Source of the DNA: Enoplosus armatus
Taxonomy: Eukaryota; Chordata; Actinopteri; Centrarchiformes; Enoplosidae
DNA length: 64,000 nucleotides
Direction: 5' to 3'
Assembly: GCF_043641665.1 (NCBI RefSeq)
Contig: NC_092191.1
Span: 609,501-673,500, forward strand
Position numbers and translations under genes: made by a program. How positions within the stretch are numbered: position 1 is the stretch's first letter; every line of letters begins with the position of its first letter. Shown here piece by piece: positions 38,985 through 51,757 of this stretch. Below the pieces are notes generated by a model, which searched no databases, was not told the origin of the DNA, and was given only the letters and a program-made list of their open reading frames with translations.

Positions 38985-41338
38985 GTAAGTGACCGGCTTG
39001 CGAACCTCCTTTGAAAAACATGTAATTTTAAATTAGCTTTTGGTATTAGCTAAATTATACAAATACCTGAATATAACTGAAGGTCTTTCCGGATTTCCAA
39101 GCATCTTCTCATTATTTCGGCATTGATATTATTCAAGCAAAAAGGCGTTTCTTTTAGTAAAATTTCTACTTTTACAAACCTTTTTGTGTTAACGATTGTC
39201 TTTTCGAAATTATGGTCCACCCTGCTGAGCGGTGGCCAGCAGCACCGCGAGTCTCTTGGAAAAGTCGATATTTCAGCGAAGGCAGTGCTACTTGGTCGAT
39301 TATATACATGCCGTACTGAAAAGTATTGCCATATGATTCATAAAAGGCTTTGAGTTTTATATGAGACAGTGTTTACTGTGGAGATTAACGAAGGGAAGCG
39401 TTAAACTGACTCGTTTTTGAAAGGAGTTCAGGCGTGCTGGCTGTTCCCGAGAGCAGCGGAGCTTGAAAAAGCATCTGAAACGGGTCTTTTTGTCAAATAT
39501 ACCCTCCTCCTTACTCTTAAATAAAGTGCATATGACCATGTTTTGTGTTTTATTTTGTTTAATGGATCAAACTGCAAAGATAAAAAATCAAACGGTCTGA
39601 AGTGAAGCGAGTCTTCAGTATTCATCATCATCATCATCAGTCAGGATCCGGATCAGGATCAGGGATGCGGAAGGTCGAGCGACCTTTAAAAGGACAGGAC
39701 GCAGTTTTTGACAGCGAGGAGCGTCTCGTCGCTGCTGCTGGTCGGAAATAAGCTCTTAGAAATAATAATACTCAAACACAGAAAGGACTGCGTTTTGGTT
39801 AGAAGTGCTTGTTTTTGTGTTCAGTCAGTTGTGTCAGAAGATAACTGAACAACACGTACTCTCAGTAGTCATCAGTCTATTGATATTTTATTTTTTCAGC
39901 ACTATGTTTTATCAATTCGTCTTTAAAATGTCACAAATGATGACGAATGCTCATGATAGATTACAAGGTGCCACTCTGGTCCAGCCTGTCCAATGTCAGG
40001 ATTGTTGTTTCTCTCTCTGTTTTCTGTTTGTAACACGCTGACAAACAGTTCATCATCTTACCTGAATATCTCTTCTTCTGGTGGAACAAAGCAAAGCACC
40101 TGAAGACAGAGAGAGAAACCGTGAAGGACCTTTTCACTGTTCTCTGATAAACAAACGGTTGGATATATTCAGTCACCAGAAAACAGAAATCCCTCTATAA
40201 TCTGTAATCTGTAATCTGTAATCCAAACAGGCGTCATGAAGACGGCCAGAGAGATCAGATGTTTTTTCCGCTGTGGGAAGGTGTTTCTAATGTTTTGTTC
40301 TCTCGTGTATGAAAGTGGAGTTCGGACAAAATAATCAACATGGGGGGTGTTTACTTCAGGACTGGTCTGTTGGATCACATCAGATTGTCTCTGTTTTTGT
40401 GATTACTGAGGAAACATCCACAGTAACAGATGTTGTCAACTCAATTTTATAAAGTCTAATATCACAAATCAGCGTTCACATTCTGTGCAGCACACGTATC
40501 ACACTTTTCAACAGGGTGAGAAAAGGCTGTCCAGGTCCCTGAAGGGACGCTGGAAAAACAGAGTTGTGTCAGGATCAGTTGTTATTCTGTATTTTTCATC
40601 TTCTTCAACATTTTATTCTTTTTTTTGTGGAGTTTTAATTGAAAGCTCTTTGATAATGTTTCCTGAATATATCTCTGAAGCCTGAAACAGGAGGAGCGAA
40701 ACATCGACTTTATTTGAAATGGATTACAGACTGAATCAGATATATAGTGTTTCTGAGTGTGTATATTCTTTTCATTTCCATTGTTGGAGATCTCCTAAAT
40801 CATCACGGATGGGACGTAAAAATAAAACCATCCATTCATTCAGTGTTGGTTCGGCTCTGTACATGACGATAATAAGAGGAGAAGAAGAAGAAGAGGAAGT
40901 AAAATGAACACACAGAGACGTACTGACGTACTGCGGACTACCTGCTCAGCCAGTATGTACTTCAGCCTGCGTACTAAATTAATGATTAAGTATTAGTCAA
41001 AGTATATTACTCCAGCGTCACATGACTGTATCGATCACATGACCGCTCCCAGCTACTGTTGAATGAAAATTCAATCACATCACAAACGTAAATCAACATG
41101 ACCTCTTCCACTAAATGTAATACTGTCCAGAATAATTCAGTGTGTTTTCTACGGTTGGTTATCCAGCGTCGACCCGCTCGACTGAACATGAACGTCCTGA
41201 GCAGCTTCTGTCTCATGTCCGCTCCCCATCATTCATAATTATTTTACCAGTGTGTCCAGTAAGCTCACTCTGAGACTCCCCAGTACACAAAAACCACATA
41301 GTGGAGCTCACTACACACTCACTTTTATATCATACTTA
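38985..41338. other. no gene recognised
   Basis: Frames here are short and do not resemble any family I know. Sequence is AT-rich and mostly unique, with a triple taatctgtaatctg run near 40198-40222 and short GAA-rich tracts. Confidence 0.5.
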
Positions 41339-43851
41339 GTATGTTAGTCTGAATATTATGATGTGATGTGATGTTAGTCTGAATATTATGATGTGATGTG
41401 ATGTTAGTCTGATTATTAGGATGTGATGTTAGTCTGAATATTAGGATGTGATGTGATGTTAGTCTGAATATTATGATGTGATGTGATGTTAGTCTGAATA
41501 TTATGATGTGATGTTAGTCTGAATATTAGGATGTGATGTTAGTCTGAATATTAGGATGTGATGTGATGTTAGTCTGAATATTATGATGTGATGTTAGTCT
41601 GAATATTATGTGATGTTAGTCTGAATATTATGATGTGATGTGATGTTAGTCTGAATATTAGGATGTGATGTGATGTTAGTCTGAATATTAGGATGTGATG
41701 TGATGTTAGTCTGAATATTATGTGATGTTAGTCTGAATATTATGATGTGATGTGATGTTAGTCTGAATATTAGGATGTGATGTGATGTTAGTCTGAATAT
41801 TAGGATGTGATGTGATGTTAGTCTGAATATTATGTGATGTTAGTCTGAATATTATGATGTGATGTTAGTCTGAATATTAGGATGTGATGTGATGTTAGTC
41901 TGAATATTATGATGTGATGTGATGTTAGTCTGAATATTAGGATGTGATGTGATGTTAGTCTGAATATTATGATGTGATGTTAGTCTGAATATTATGATGT
42001 GATGTTAGTCTGAATATTATGATGTGATGTTAGTCTGAATATTAGGATGTGATGTGATGTTAGTCTGAATATTATGATGTGATGTGATGTTAGTCTGAAT
42101 ATTATGATGTGATGTTAGTCTGAATATTAGGATGTGATGTTAGTCTGAATATTAGGATGTGATGTGATGTTAGTCTGAATATTAGGATGTGATGTGATGT
42201 TAGTCTGAATATTATGATGTGATGTTAGTCTGAATATTAGGATGTGATGTGATGTTAGTCTGAATATTATGATGTGATGTTAGTCTGAATATTATATGAT
42301 GTGATGTTAGTCTGAATATTATGTGATGTTAGTCTGAATATTAGGATGTGATGTGATGTTAGTCTGAATATTAGGATGTGATGTGATGTTAGTCTGAATA
42401 TTATTATGTGATGTTAGTCTGAATATTAGGATGTGATGTTAGTCTGAATATTAGGATGTGATGTGATGTTAGTCTGAATATTAGGATGTGATGTGATGTT
42501 AGTCTGAATATTATGATGTGATGTTAGTCTGAATATTAGGATGTGATGTGATGTTAGTCTGAATATTATGATGTGATGTGATGTTAGTCTGAATATTATG
42601 ATGTGATGTTAGTCTGAATATTAGGATGTGATGTTAGTCTGAATATTATGATGTGATGTTAGTCTGAATATTATGATGTGATGTGATGTGATGTTAGTCT
42701 TAATATTAGGATGTGATGTGATGTTAGTCTGAATATTATGGGATGTTAGTCTGAATATTATGATGTGATGTTAGTCTGAATATTAGGATGTGATGTGATG
42801 TTAGTCTGAATATTATGATGTGATGTTAGTCTGAATATTATGATGTGATGTTAGTCTGAATATTAGGATGTGATGTTAGTCTGAATATTATGATGTGATG
42901 TTAGGATGTGATGTTAGTCTGAATATTAGGATGTGATGTTAGTCTGAATATTAGGATGTGATGTTAGTCTGAATATCAGGATGTGATGTTAGTCTGAATA
43001 TTATGGGATGTTAGTCTGAATATCAGGATGTGATGTTAGTCTGAATATTATGGGATGTTAGTCTGAATATTATGATGTGATGTTAGTCTGAATATTATGA
43101 TGTGATGTTAGTCTGAATATTCGGATGTGATGTTAGTCTGAATATTATGGGATGTTAGTCTGAATATTATGATGTGATGTTAGTCTGAATATTATGATGT
43201 GATGTTAGTCTGAATATTCGGATGTGATGTTAGTCTGAATATTATGTGATGTTAGTCTGAATATTATGTGATGTTAGTCTGAATATTAGGATGTGATGTG
43301 ATGTTAGTCTGAATATTAGGATGTGATGTGATGTTAGTCTGAATATTATGGGATGTTAGTCTGAATATTATGATGTGATGTTAGTTTGAATATTATGTGA
43401 TGTTAGTCTGAATATTATGGGATGTTAGTCTGAATATTATGATGTGATGTTAGTCTGAATATTATGATGTGATGTTAGTCTGAATATTATGATGTGATGT
43501 TAGTCTGAATATTAGGATGTGATGTTAGTCTGAATATTATAATGTGATGTTAGTCTGAATATTATGGGATGTTAGTCTGAATATTATGATGTGATGTTAG
43601 TCTGAATATTAGGATGTGATGTTAGTCTGAATATTATGATGTGATGTTAGTCTGAATATTATGATGTGATGTTAGTCTGAATATTATGGGATGTTAGTCT
43701 GAATATTATGATGTGATGTTAGTCTGAATATTAGGATGTGATGTTAGTCTGAATATTATGATGTGATGTTAGTCTGAATATTAGGATGTGATGTTAGTCT
43801 GAATATTATGATGTGATGTTAGTCTGAATATTCTGATGTGATGTTAGTCTG
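41339..43851. repeat. satellite, 20-30-bp unit (gatgttagtctgaatatta + spacer)
   Basis: About 2.5 kb, roughly 100 copies. A fixed core, gatgttagtctgaatatta, alternates with short variable joints: tgatgt (25-bp unit), ggatgtgatgt (30-bp unit), or tgg/tgt (20-22-bp units). Length variation is thus in steps of the gatgt pentamer. All ORFs through it are closed early. It ends abruptly at gtctgtgattttgg. Confidence 0.95.
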
Positions 43852-43916
43852 TGATTTTGGACACAGCCCCAGTTTGTGTTGCTTTAAGTAGATCTGATCT
43901 TCTTCTCTCCTCTCAG

Positions 43917-43964
43917 ACTTCCTGCTGGCAGCCGTCCTGTGTGACTCCACCTCCTGTAACTGAG
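43917..43964 (+). other. candidate 48-bp untranslated exon
   Basis: A strong acceptor (tcttcttctctcctctcag) precedes 48 bp of unique, GC-balanced sequence ending aactgag at GTACTG. It sits between a satellite and a (CA)n tract (about 43975-44024). It may be a 5' UTR exon joining the 38.98-kb donor to psd; there is no coding evidence. Confidence 0.3.
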
Positions 43965-43970
43965 GTACTG

Positions 43971-44030
<60 letters not shown>

Positions 44031-45086
44031 TGTTTCAGCCTGCAGACTGATTGATATTTGTTGTACAGCTGTAAATATTCCTCCACAGGCCTGGACTGGA
44101 CACTGTATTTTCTGTGGGGTGGGGGGGTTCAGGGGTTATTGTAATGGACCACACAGACATTCTGGGAGTTTGTCCTGTGGCTCAGTTTATTATCCATCAT
44201 GAAACAAGAGGATTTGAGTAGAAAGGATCTCTGGTCCGTCTGCTGTGTCTGTTAAAGGCCTCAGTCTGCTTCAGATGAACCGAGCATTATTAGATATATG
44301 ATCACTTTAACTCCATTAGGGGGCACTTTACTCCGATCTATTCCGGGCTCTATTGTCCAATCAGAGAAGGCTTGTAGTCTTCATTAAAACAAAATGGCGG
44401 AAACTATCGAGCTGTGCTGAAAAGACGACACCAAACCAGCTGAGACGTGATGTGAGGAAACATTTCGGATTCAACGCCGTAGATGGAAACGTTGTGGATA
44501 ACTTACAGTAACGTTTCTACAACAACAAGTCTAAAGTCACCTGATAATGTGACGTAGTTTATGATCTGTGGGTTTTCATGTTCGTTCAAGTTCATTTCAA
44601 ACGTGATTTTTAAGAAGTGACAGCCGCCTGTCTCACCCCCCCCCCCCGCCCTCCACTGCTGTCGGAGAGGAGGTTTGAGACGCTGTCAGACGATCCAACA
44701 AGAGACAGAAACACTTCAGTCATTTTAACAGCAAGAGGGACAAAAAAGAGAAGCTGCTGCCTCCCTGTTTTCTAGGTTTGTCTTCACCAATAAAAACCAA
44801 TCAAAGACTATCAACCCAACCCTAACAACACTGCAAGAACATGCACGAATGACAAACCCGCGGATTCACGCTGGTGACGAGTTTCAAATGTATCTGAGGA
44901 GAGATCAGTCTGATTTTCATCAATCAAAGGAACGAATGCAGCAACAAACTCGTCAGGAGAAATAATGTTAAACAGCCATCTTCTGAAAGAGAAGACTGCT
45001 TCAAAAAGAAGAAGTTTAAGAAGCTGCTCTGAAACTGGTAAGAACACATACTTCTTTTATTATGAGCTGTTTTCTAAATGTAACCC
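43965..45086. other. no gene recognised
   Basis: Contains the (CA)n tract, a poly-C run near 44637-44647 and unique sequence. A 78-aa minus-strand frame at 44811-45047 (SPDEFVAAFVPLIDENQTD...) looks vaguely protein-like. I cannot place it in a family. Confidence 0.4.
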
Positions 45087-46731
45087 ACTGAACACAGACA
45101 TTCGACTGTCCCGCTGTCATTACAGACAGTGAACTAACCGCAGACACTCGACTGTCCCGCTGTCATTACAGACCGTGAACTAACCGCAGACACTCGACTG
45201 TCCCGCTGTCATTACAGACAGTGAACTAACTGCAAACACTCGACTGTCCCGCTGTTATTACAGACAGTGAACTAACTGCAGACACTCGACTGTCCCACTG
45301 TTATTACAGACAGTGAACTAACTGTAAACACTCGACTGTCCCGCTGTCATTACAGACAGCGAACTAACCGCAGACACTCGACTGTCCTGCTGTTATTACA
45401 GACAGTGAACTAACTGTAAACACTCGACTGTCCCCTGTTATTACAGACAGTGAACTAACTGTAAACACTCGACTGTCCCGCTGTCATTACAGACAGTGAA
45501 CTAACCGCAGACACTCGACTGTCCCGTTGTCATTACAGACAGCGAACTAACCGCAGACACTCGACTGTCCCGCTGTCATTACAGACAGTGAACTAACTGC
45601 AAACACTCGACTGTCCCGCTGTTATTACAGACAGTGAACTAACTGCAGACACTCGACTGTCCCACTGTTATTACAGACAGTGAACTAACTGTAAACACTC
45701 GACTGTCCCGCTGTCATTACAGACAGCGAACTAACCGCAGACACTCGACTGTCCTGCTGTTATTACAGACAGTGAACTAACTGCAGACACTCGACTGTCC
45801 CGCTGTTATTACAGACAGTGAACTAACTGTAAACACTCGACTGTCCCGCTGTCATTACAGACAGCGAACTAACCGCAGACACTCGACTGTCCCGCTGTTA
45901 TTACAGACATTGAACTAACCACAGACACTCGACTGTCCCGCTGTTATTACAGACAGTGAACTAACTGTAAACACTCGACTGTCCAGCTGTTATTACAGAC
46001 ATTGAACTAACTGTAAACACTCGACTGTCCCGCTGTCATTACAGACAGTGAACTAACCGCAGACACTCGACTGTCCCGCTGTCGTTGCAGACAGTGAACT
46101 AACCGCAGACACTCGACTGTCCCGCTGTCGTTACAGACAGTGAACTAACTGTAAACACTCGACTGTCCCGCTGTCATTACAGACAGTGAACTAACCGCAG
46201 ACACTCGACTGTCCCGCTGTTATTTCAGACAGTGAACTAACTGTAAACACTCGACTGTCCCGCTGTTATTTCAGACAGTGAACTAACTGTAAACACTCGA
46301 CTGTCCCGCTGTTATTTCAGACAGTGAACTAACCGCAGACACTCGACTGTCCCGCTGTTATTTCAGACAGTGAACTAACCGCAGACACTCGACTGTCCCG
46401 CTGTTATTTCAGACAGTGAACTAACTGTAAACACTCGACTGTCCCGCTGTTATTTCAGACAGTGAACTAACCGCAGACACTCGACTGTCCCGCTGTTATT
46501 TCAGACAGTGAACTAACTGTAAACACTCGACTGTCCCGCTGTTATTTCAGACAGTGAACTAACTGTAAACACTCGACTGTCCCGCTGTTATTTCAGACAG
46601 TGAACTAACCGCAGACACTCGACTGTCCCGCTGTTATTTCAGACAGTGAACTAACTGTAAACACTCGACTGTCCCGCTGTTATTTCAGACAGTGAACTAA
46701 CCGCAGACACTCGACTGTCCCGCTGTCATTA
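45087..46731. repeat. satellite, 46-bp unit, about 36 copies, with higher-order structure
   Basis: Unit starts cactcgactgtcccgctgtc and continues attacagacagtgaactaac plus a variable ccgcaga/ctgtaaa/ctgcaga hexamer or so. Period is exactly 46 bp apart from rare one-base changes. Each unit contains ctgtc-attaca-gacag, a 5-bp stem with a 6-base loop. The last third has tatttcag in place of cattacag, showing local homogenisation. An eight-unit block is duplicated (about 45231 and 45598, 367 bp apart). Confidence 0.95.
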
Positions 46732-47232
46732 AATACACATCTGAACTATGACCGTACTATAGTGCACTGTGACATCACTGATGGGGGCGTAGTCTACTGT
46801 AATACTGTATATTGTCCTTTAAAGCTGTTGCAGTGTCCTGATACCGGACAGGTCTGACCCCTGACACCCCCCCTCCACTAACACCACCCACCCTCTAATC
46901 AGCTGTGTGCTGTCCTGCCATCTGTCAGAGCTGCTCATCATTGGCTGAAGGAGCCAGGTCTGCAGGCAGCGGAGGATGGGATTGGCTGGCAGGCCGCCTA
47001 GAAGAAGGGGCGGGGACATCAGCTGATTGATAGCGATCGGAAGTGGAGGAGGAGGAGGAGGAGGAGGAGGAGGAAGAGGAGGGGTGAGGAGGAGGAAGAG
47101 GAGGAGCTGGAGGAGGAGAAGCTGAGTCGAGTCAGTAAATCCACGATGAGCCGGCTGTGCTGCAGACAACAAGTGTCCAGAGAGAGAGAGGATAAAACGA
47201 GGTTACTCTATGACAGAGAGAGCGAGTGACAG

Positions 47233-47266
<34 letters not shown>

Positions 47267-47332
47267 GAAAAGGAGGTTACCACGGCAACCCTGGGGACGT
47301 CGCTGCAGCGGCGAGGACACTAGGACACACAG
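46732..47332 (+). promoter_or_regulatory. psd: second candidate psd promoter / first exon, donor at 47332/47333
   Basis: After a (GGA)n tract (about 47046-47120) and a (GA)n tract (about 47239-47265) comes a compact GC-rich block: ggttaccacggcaacc, ctggggacgtcgctgcagcg, then caggacac-type sequence ending ACACAG at GTAAGG. The X-box at 47276-47289 lies within it. It is the closest exon-like element upstream of psd on the plus strand. Confidence 0.45.
47276..47289 (+). promoter_or_regulatory. RFX X-box (GTTACCACGGCAAC)
   Basis: Perfect fit to the X-box consensus GTNRCC-(0-3 nt)-RGYAAC with a 2-nt spacer. RFX factors bind such sites at promoters of ciliary and neuronal genes. It lies about 45 bp before a good splice donor. 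Confidence 0.6.
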
Positions 47333-50300
47333 GTAAGGTTACAGCTGTTGTGTGTGTGTGTTGGCACGTGTGTCTGCATACGTGTGGTTTTATAAATGTG
47401 TGTCTCTCTGTGAGTGTGTGTTGGTGGATTGAGCAGTGCATGCTGGGAGGGAGGAGGAGGAGGAGGACAGGGGGGGGGGGAGTGTTGGGGGAATCCTATT
47501 AGCAGAGTCCAGGAAAAGTAGGGCTAACTGTGTGCTTATCAGTCTGAGACACACACACACACACCTGCAGAGTGACAGTATTTCAGGAACGTTTATCCGT
47601 CTCCGTGTTCAGCTTTCGTTTTCATATTTTCGAATGTGAGGGTGTAAATAAAGTTGTGTTCACAGTTGAATCAGCTGAGTCTGCCGGCTTCATAATCAAG
47701 TTACGTGGCTGTAAACTGTAAACTGAGTGCAGAGTTACGTCACATAGAAGTCAGTCGACGTGAGTTCAGTTTCAGGCCGTAGAAACGACTAAATCAGGAC
47801 TGAAACCGTTGGTTGATTAATTGCCAGCTAGTCTGATCCTTTATTAGACTTTTAAGTTATTCAATCAAACACAAAGTCCAACTGCTGTCTGGATGCAGAA
47901 GGATTGTACAGGTGAGAATTCAAAACAAAAAGAGTGCTTAAAGATATCTCACCTAGAAAAGGAAGAAAGACAGTAACGTGAAAACAAAACGTTATCAGTG
48001 AAGAAGGAAAAACAACGTACGAAAAAAAAGATAGAATCACAGGATTTATGTATATAGATTGTCAGTGGTTAATAGGAAGCATATTACATATAATAGCATG
48101 CTAAAAAGCATATTTGGAATTAATAGTCCAAACAGTGAATTGACTAATAATAATAAACAGATGAAGTTTAGTTTAGTTTAGTTAAAAACACGCACTCACA
48201 GATTTAAATCGCTTGATATGTGAATGGAGTCTGGTGTCCCACAATGCAACACTGTACAGAGCTGCTACCAGCTGGAGAGAAGTGAAGAAGTGTTATTGTT
48301 AATTATGACGTAGTCAGCTGAGATGAATGAGTTTTATTTCATAAAGCAGATCTACTTGGATCGTACTATGAGAGGCGGTCTTTAGTCCTTCTGTGCTCTA
48401 AGACGATGTGAGACACGCTGTTACTCCTGCAGGTAGAGGACACACCACACAATGTGCGTGTGTTTCAACTTGTGACAGTTTGTGTACAACTGGTTTTTAC
48501 CCGTTTGACCAAGAATGAATGTTTACTTGTTTTATTTGAATAATTTCCTGAATAAGTTAAATATTAAATAAGTCGCAAGACAAAGATGCAGAAATAAGGA
48601 AAGCATAACTTCAATATTATGTTGTGCTTTCTGGAATCATGACCTCTTGTTCCTGACCGAAATGATGTATACAACAGTACATCGCAGAAGCTGCTCTTCC
48701 TCAACCCGCCTCTGCCTTCCTACATTTCCCAGAACCCCTTTGGAGTTATATTTGGCTGTGGTGTGTTCTGGTCTGTGGTCTGTGGCAGAAACCAGGTCCT
48801 CTTCTGACCAACGGCTCAGAAGATCGTTTGTCTTTGAGCTGTTGCTTTGTGCTTTGACTGGTCACAAAGGGCCCCTGAGCCAGGCAGCGGCCCCACCTGT
48901 CGGACACCCTAAACAGGAAGTGTTTGTGAAACCTGATCCAGAGTCAGATCTTCTCCCCTCGGCCTCTGGCCTCCCTGCTCTGAGCATCTCTGTCCGTCTC
49001 ATTTAAAGCTTCAGATGTTGAAAGTGTCGTCACGGGTTCCCCATCAGTCAGTGTCCTACAGATGTGAACAGATGTTTTCCAGGCTGTCTGTGTTGCCAGA
49101 TTGGTGACGGTTTCCTCTCCTTTAATTCAGTATTTAGTAAATTAGTCAAAGCCCAAATATACATGAAGAGACACCAGCTCGTCCAACAGAGCTCCAAAAC
49201 AGCAGGGGGTCGGTGCAGGTCCCCTGTTTGTAGCATATGCTGCCATCCTGCTGGTGTCCACCTGAGGCTGCAGTGTTTGTCAGACTTTTACATTACGTTA
49301 CTTTACGTTGATTTAGCAGAAACCTCCGTCCTCTGGGTAACTGGGACGCCTCTGCACAGCTGGTGGATCCAGGTTAGTGGATCTAAATACGAACATTTCC
49401 TTTAACGTCTGCTTTATCTGCACACGCCGATCACCTCAGGGAGATCTATGGAGGCCTGAAGAAGACAAACTTAAATACTTAAAAACTGTAATTGGGTCAA
49501 AGACGGGTGAGGTTTTGAAAATACAAATGATCAAAAACTCTTAACATGGCTTTTGTCATTCAGCATAACAGAGGACTTTGTGATTTAACTTTTTAAATTC
49601 TTTTTTGGCCTCCGGTGTCAGGGGACGACCATTAATCTCACTTTTACAACTACAGTCAAGTTGTTATATTTAAAACACGTTTCATGGGTTGTGCAGAGTG
49701 ACGCACACTTCCAACACTCGGGGTGGTCTGCTAACCTGTTTCGGGGAGTCATTGGGGGGTCATCGGGGGCCCTCACAGACTGTCACATGACTGTCAGCAC
49801 GTGAAGAGGTCCATGTTTTTGGACAGAAGTATCTCAGATATTATTTTCAAACAATATATTATGTTATATGTTTTTGAAAACGCTTTAATTTACATTTATG
49901 TTATATGACGTTGGGATTGCTGGCGGCGGCCTCACTCGGTTTGGTTCCTCGGTTTTTCCTGTGGTTGTATTGTGTCGAAGTGTAAGGTCTTGGTTTGCTC
50001 TAACTGGTGTTTAATTTCTGTAACCTGGTGGCCTCCGCTCACGGATGGAAATGAGCTTCTAGCTGAATCTGGTACAGTACATGTAATGTGCATTGTCCCT
50101 GCTAAATAAACAATAAATAACTACTAAATAGATAGAATAATAATAAATAGAATACTTTTAGCGTCGTTGGACGTTACCGTGACGATGATGAGGACGGGTG
50201 TCTAAGCAGCAGAGGAGCTCCTCTTCTTCTTCTTCTTCTCCTGCTGACTGATGTGACTCCGCAGGAAACAAAACTTCACACTGTGTTATTTTAATGATGA

Positions 50301-51692
50301 TAATAATAATAATAATAATAATAATCATTATTCTGCTGTTCTAGGTATCACTGAGGTTCTTACAAAATGAAGTTCAGGTCACAAACTGGTCGAGACTGTA
50401 GCAGGAAATGTGAAAACATGGCCTCCCTCCCACGATAGGAACATCCTCACGTCAAACTCTCAGGTTGTGGGGATCTGTTTGTCCTCGTGAGTGCGATCTG
50501 TGTCCCTGGTCTGGGAGGAAGAGGTTTTGACTCACTCATAGTTGCAGGACTGGACTCTGTGTGATGCAGCGTCCCCCTGGTGGATTGGTGGGCCTCTCCT
50601 GGTTTTGGCCAGCCTGCTCTTCCTTTGACATAGGCTCAGGTTCAGGTTTTATTTGGTGGCTCATTGTTACTGTACGTGTGGACGTCCTGGTGTCCCCCAA
50701 CGTCCCTGGCTCAGATCCAAACGGGGATGGACTCGTTGTAAATAGAAGCAGCAGCTGGTGTTTCTGACTGCTGGTCCTGTCCTATGAAACATGATCTAAA
50801 TCATTGATCCATCTGATAAAACATGTATTGATGAAATATGTGAACACTGGAATAATTACACTGCAGTGTTTATATCCTTCGTTCAACAGCAAAAACACTG
50901 AACACACAGCTTCAATAAATCGACTCTAAACCTGATGATGTCATTCACAGCTTGATCATGTAGTGACATCACAATGTTCATATTTAAATTATTAGTAAAT
51001 AACATGTCAAATGTAATTTAATAACATTTCTGACAAATTATACAATAATATGACGTTATGTAACCTTTAAAAAATAAGTATTACATGATGAGTTGTTTCA
51101 GAGCTGCTGTTCATGTGACTGAAGCCCTACTGAGATTTAATAAGCTTCACTACACACACACACACACACACACACCTCCTCATTACAGCAGATTCTGTAC
51201 TGCCCTTGAAATTGCCCTTGAATTCACATCTGGGGTATTATTATCCAGACAGAGAGCAGTTGTATTTCATCACAGTGATGTCGTTTATTTATTATTCATA
51301 TAACACTCTGAAGCAGTGTGACGATGTGCTTCACAGCAGAACAAACATAATGTAGACCGGATTACAAAGAAATCAAACTAGAAAAGGCCAGAAGGCTGAA
51401 AATTGCAGTTGTAAAAATGTCTTCCAATGTTGATTGGAGATGTTCTGTGGGAGGTAGATAGTTTGAAGTGGAAGGGACTGAAGGTGTTTCTTTCTACTCA
51501 CGTGCGATTTGTGAAAACATCAAGACCTGGAAGCAGTTAGGGTTGTCAGTGTGTGTTGAAGCTCTGGTGGTTTATTGGGACTCATACAACGTAACTGCAA
51601 CATCTGTGGGTCGAGTCCGGCTGGTTTAACCCTATGATTTTGTATGGGGAGTTGTGGGGGGGGGGCTTCAACTCATGTCCTGAGCTGTCAGA

Positions 51693-51757
<65 letters not shown>

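Noticed and set aside
44811..45047. Possible transposase remnant (SPDEFVAAFVPLIDENQTD)
   Set aside because: Looks protein-like, but I cannot match it to a named transposase family and the flanks show no terminal repeats.
45087..46731. CRISPR-like or tRNA-like array from the 46-bp unit
   Set aside because: Units are contiguous with no unique spacers; the small hairpin does not form a cloverleaf.
48647..49006. 119-residue plus-strand frame upstream of psd
   Set aside because: No family resemblance, no convincing splice sites, and composition not distinct from surrounding non-coding DNA.
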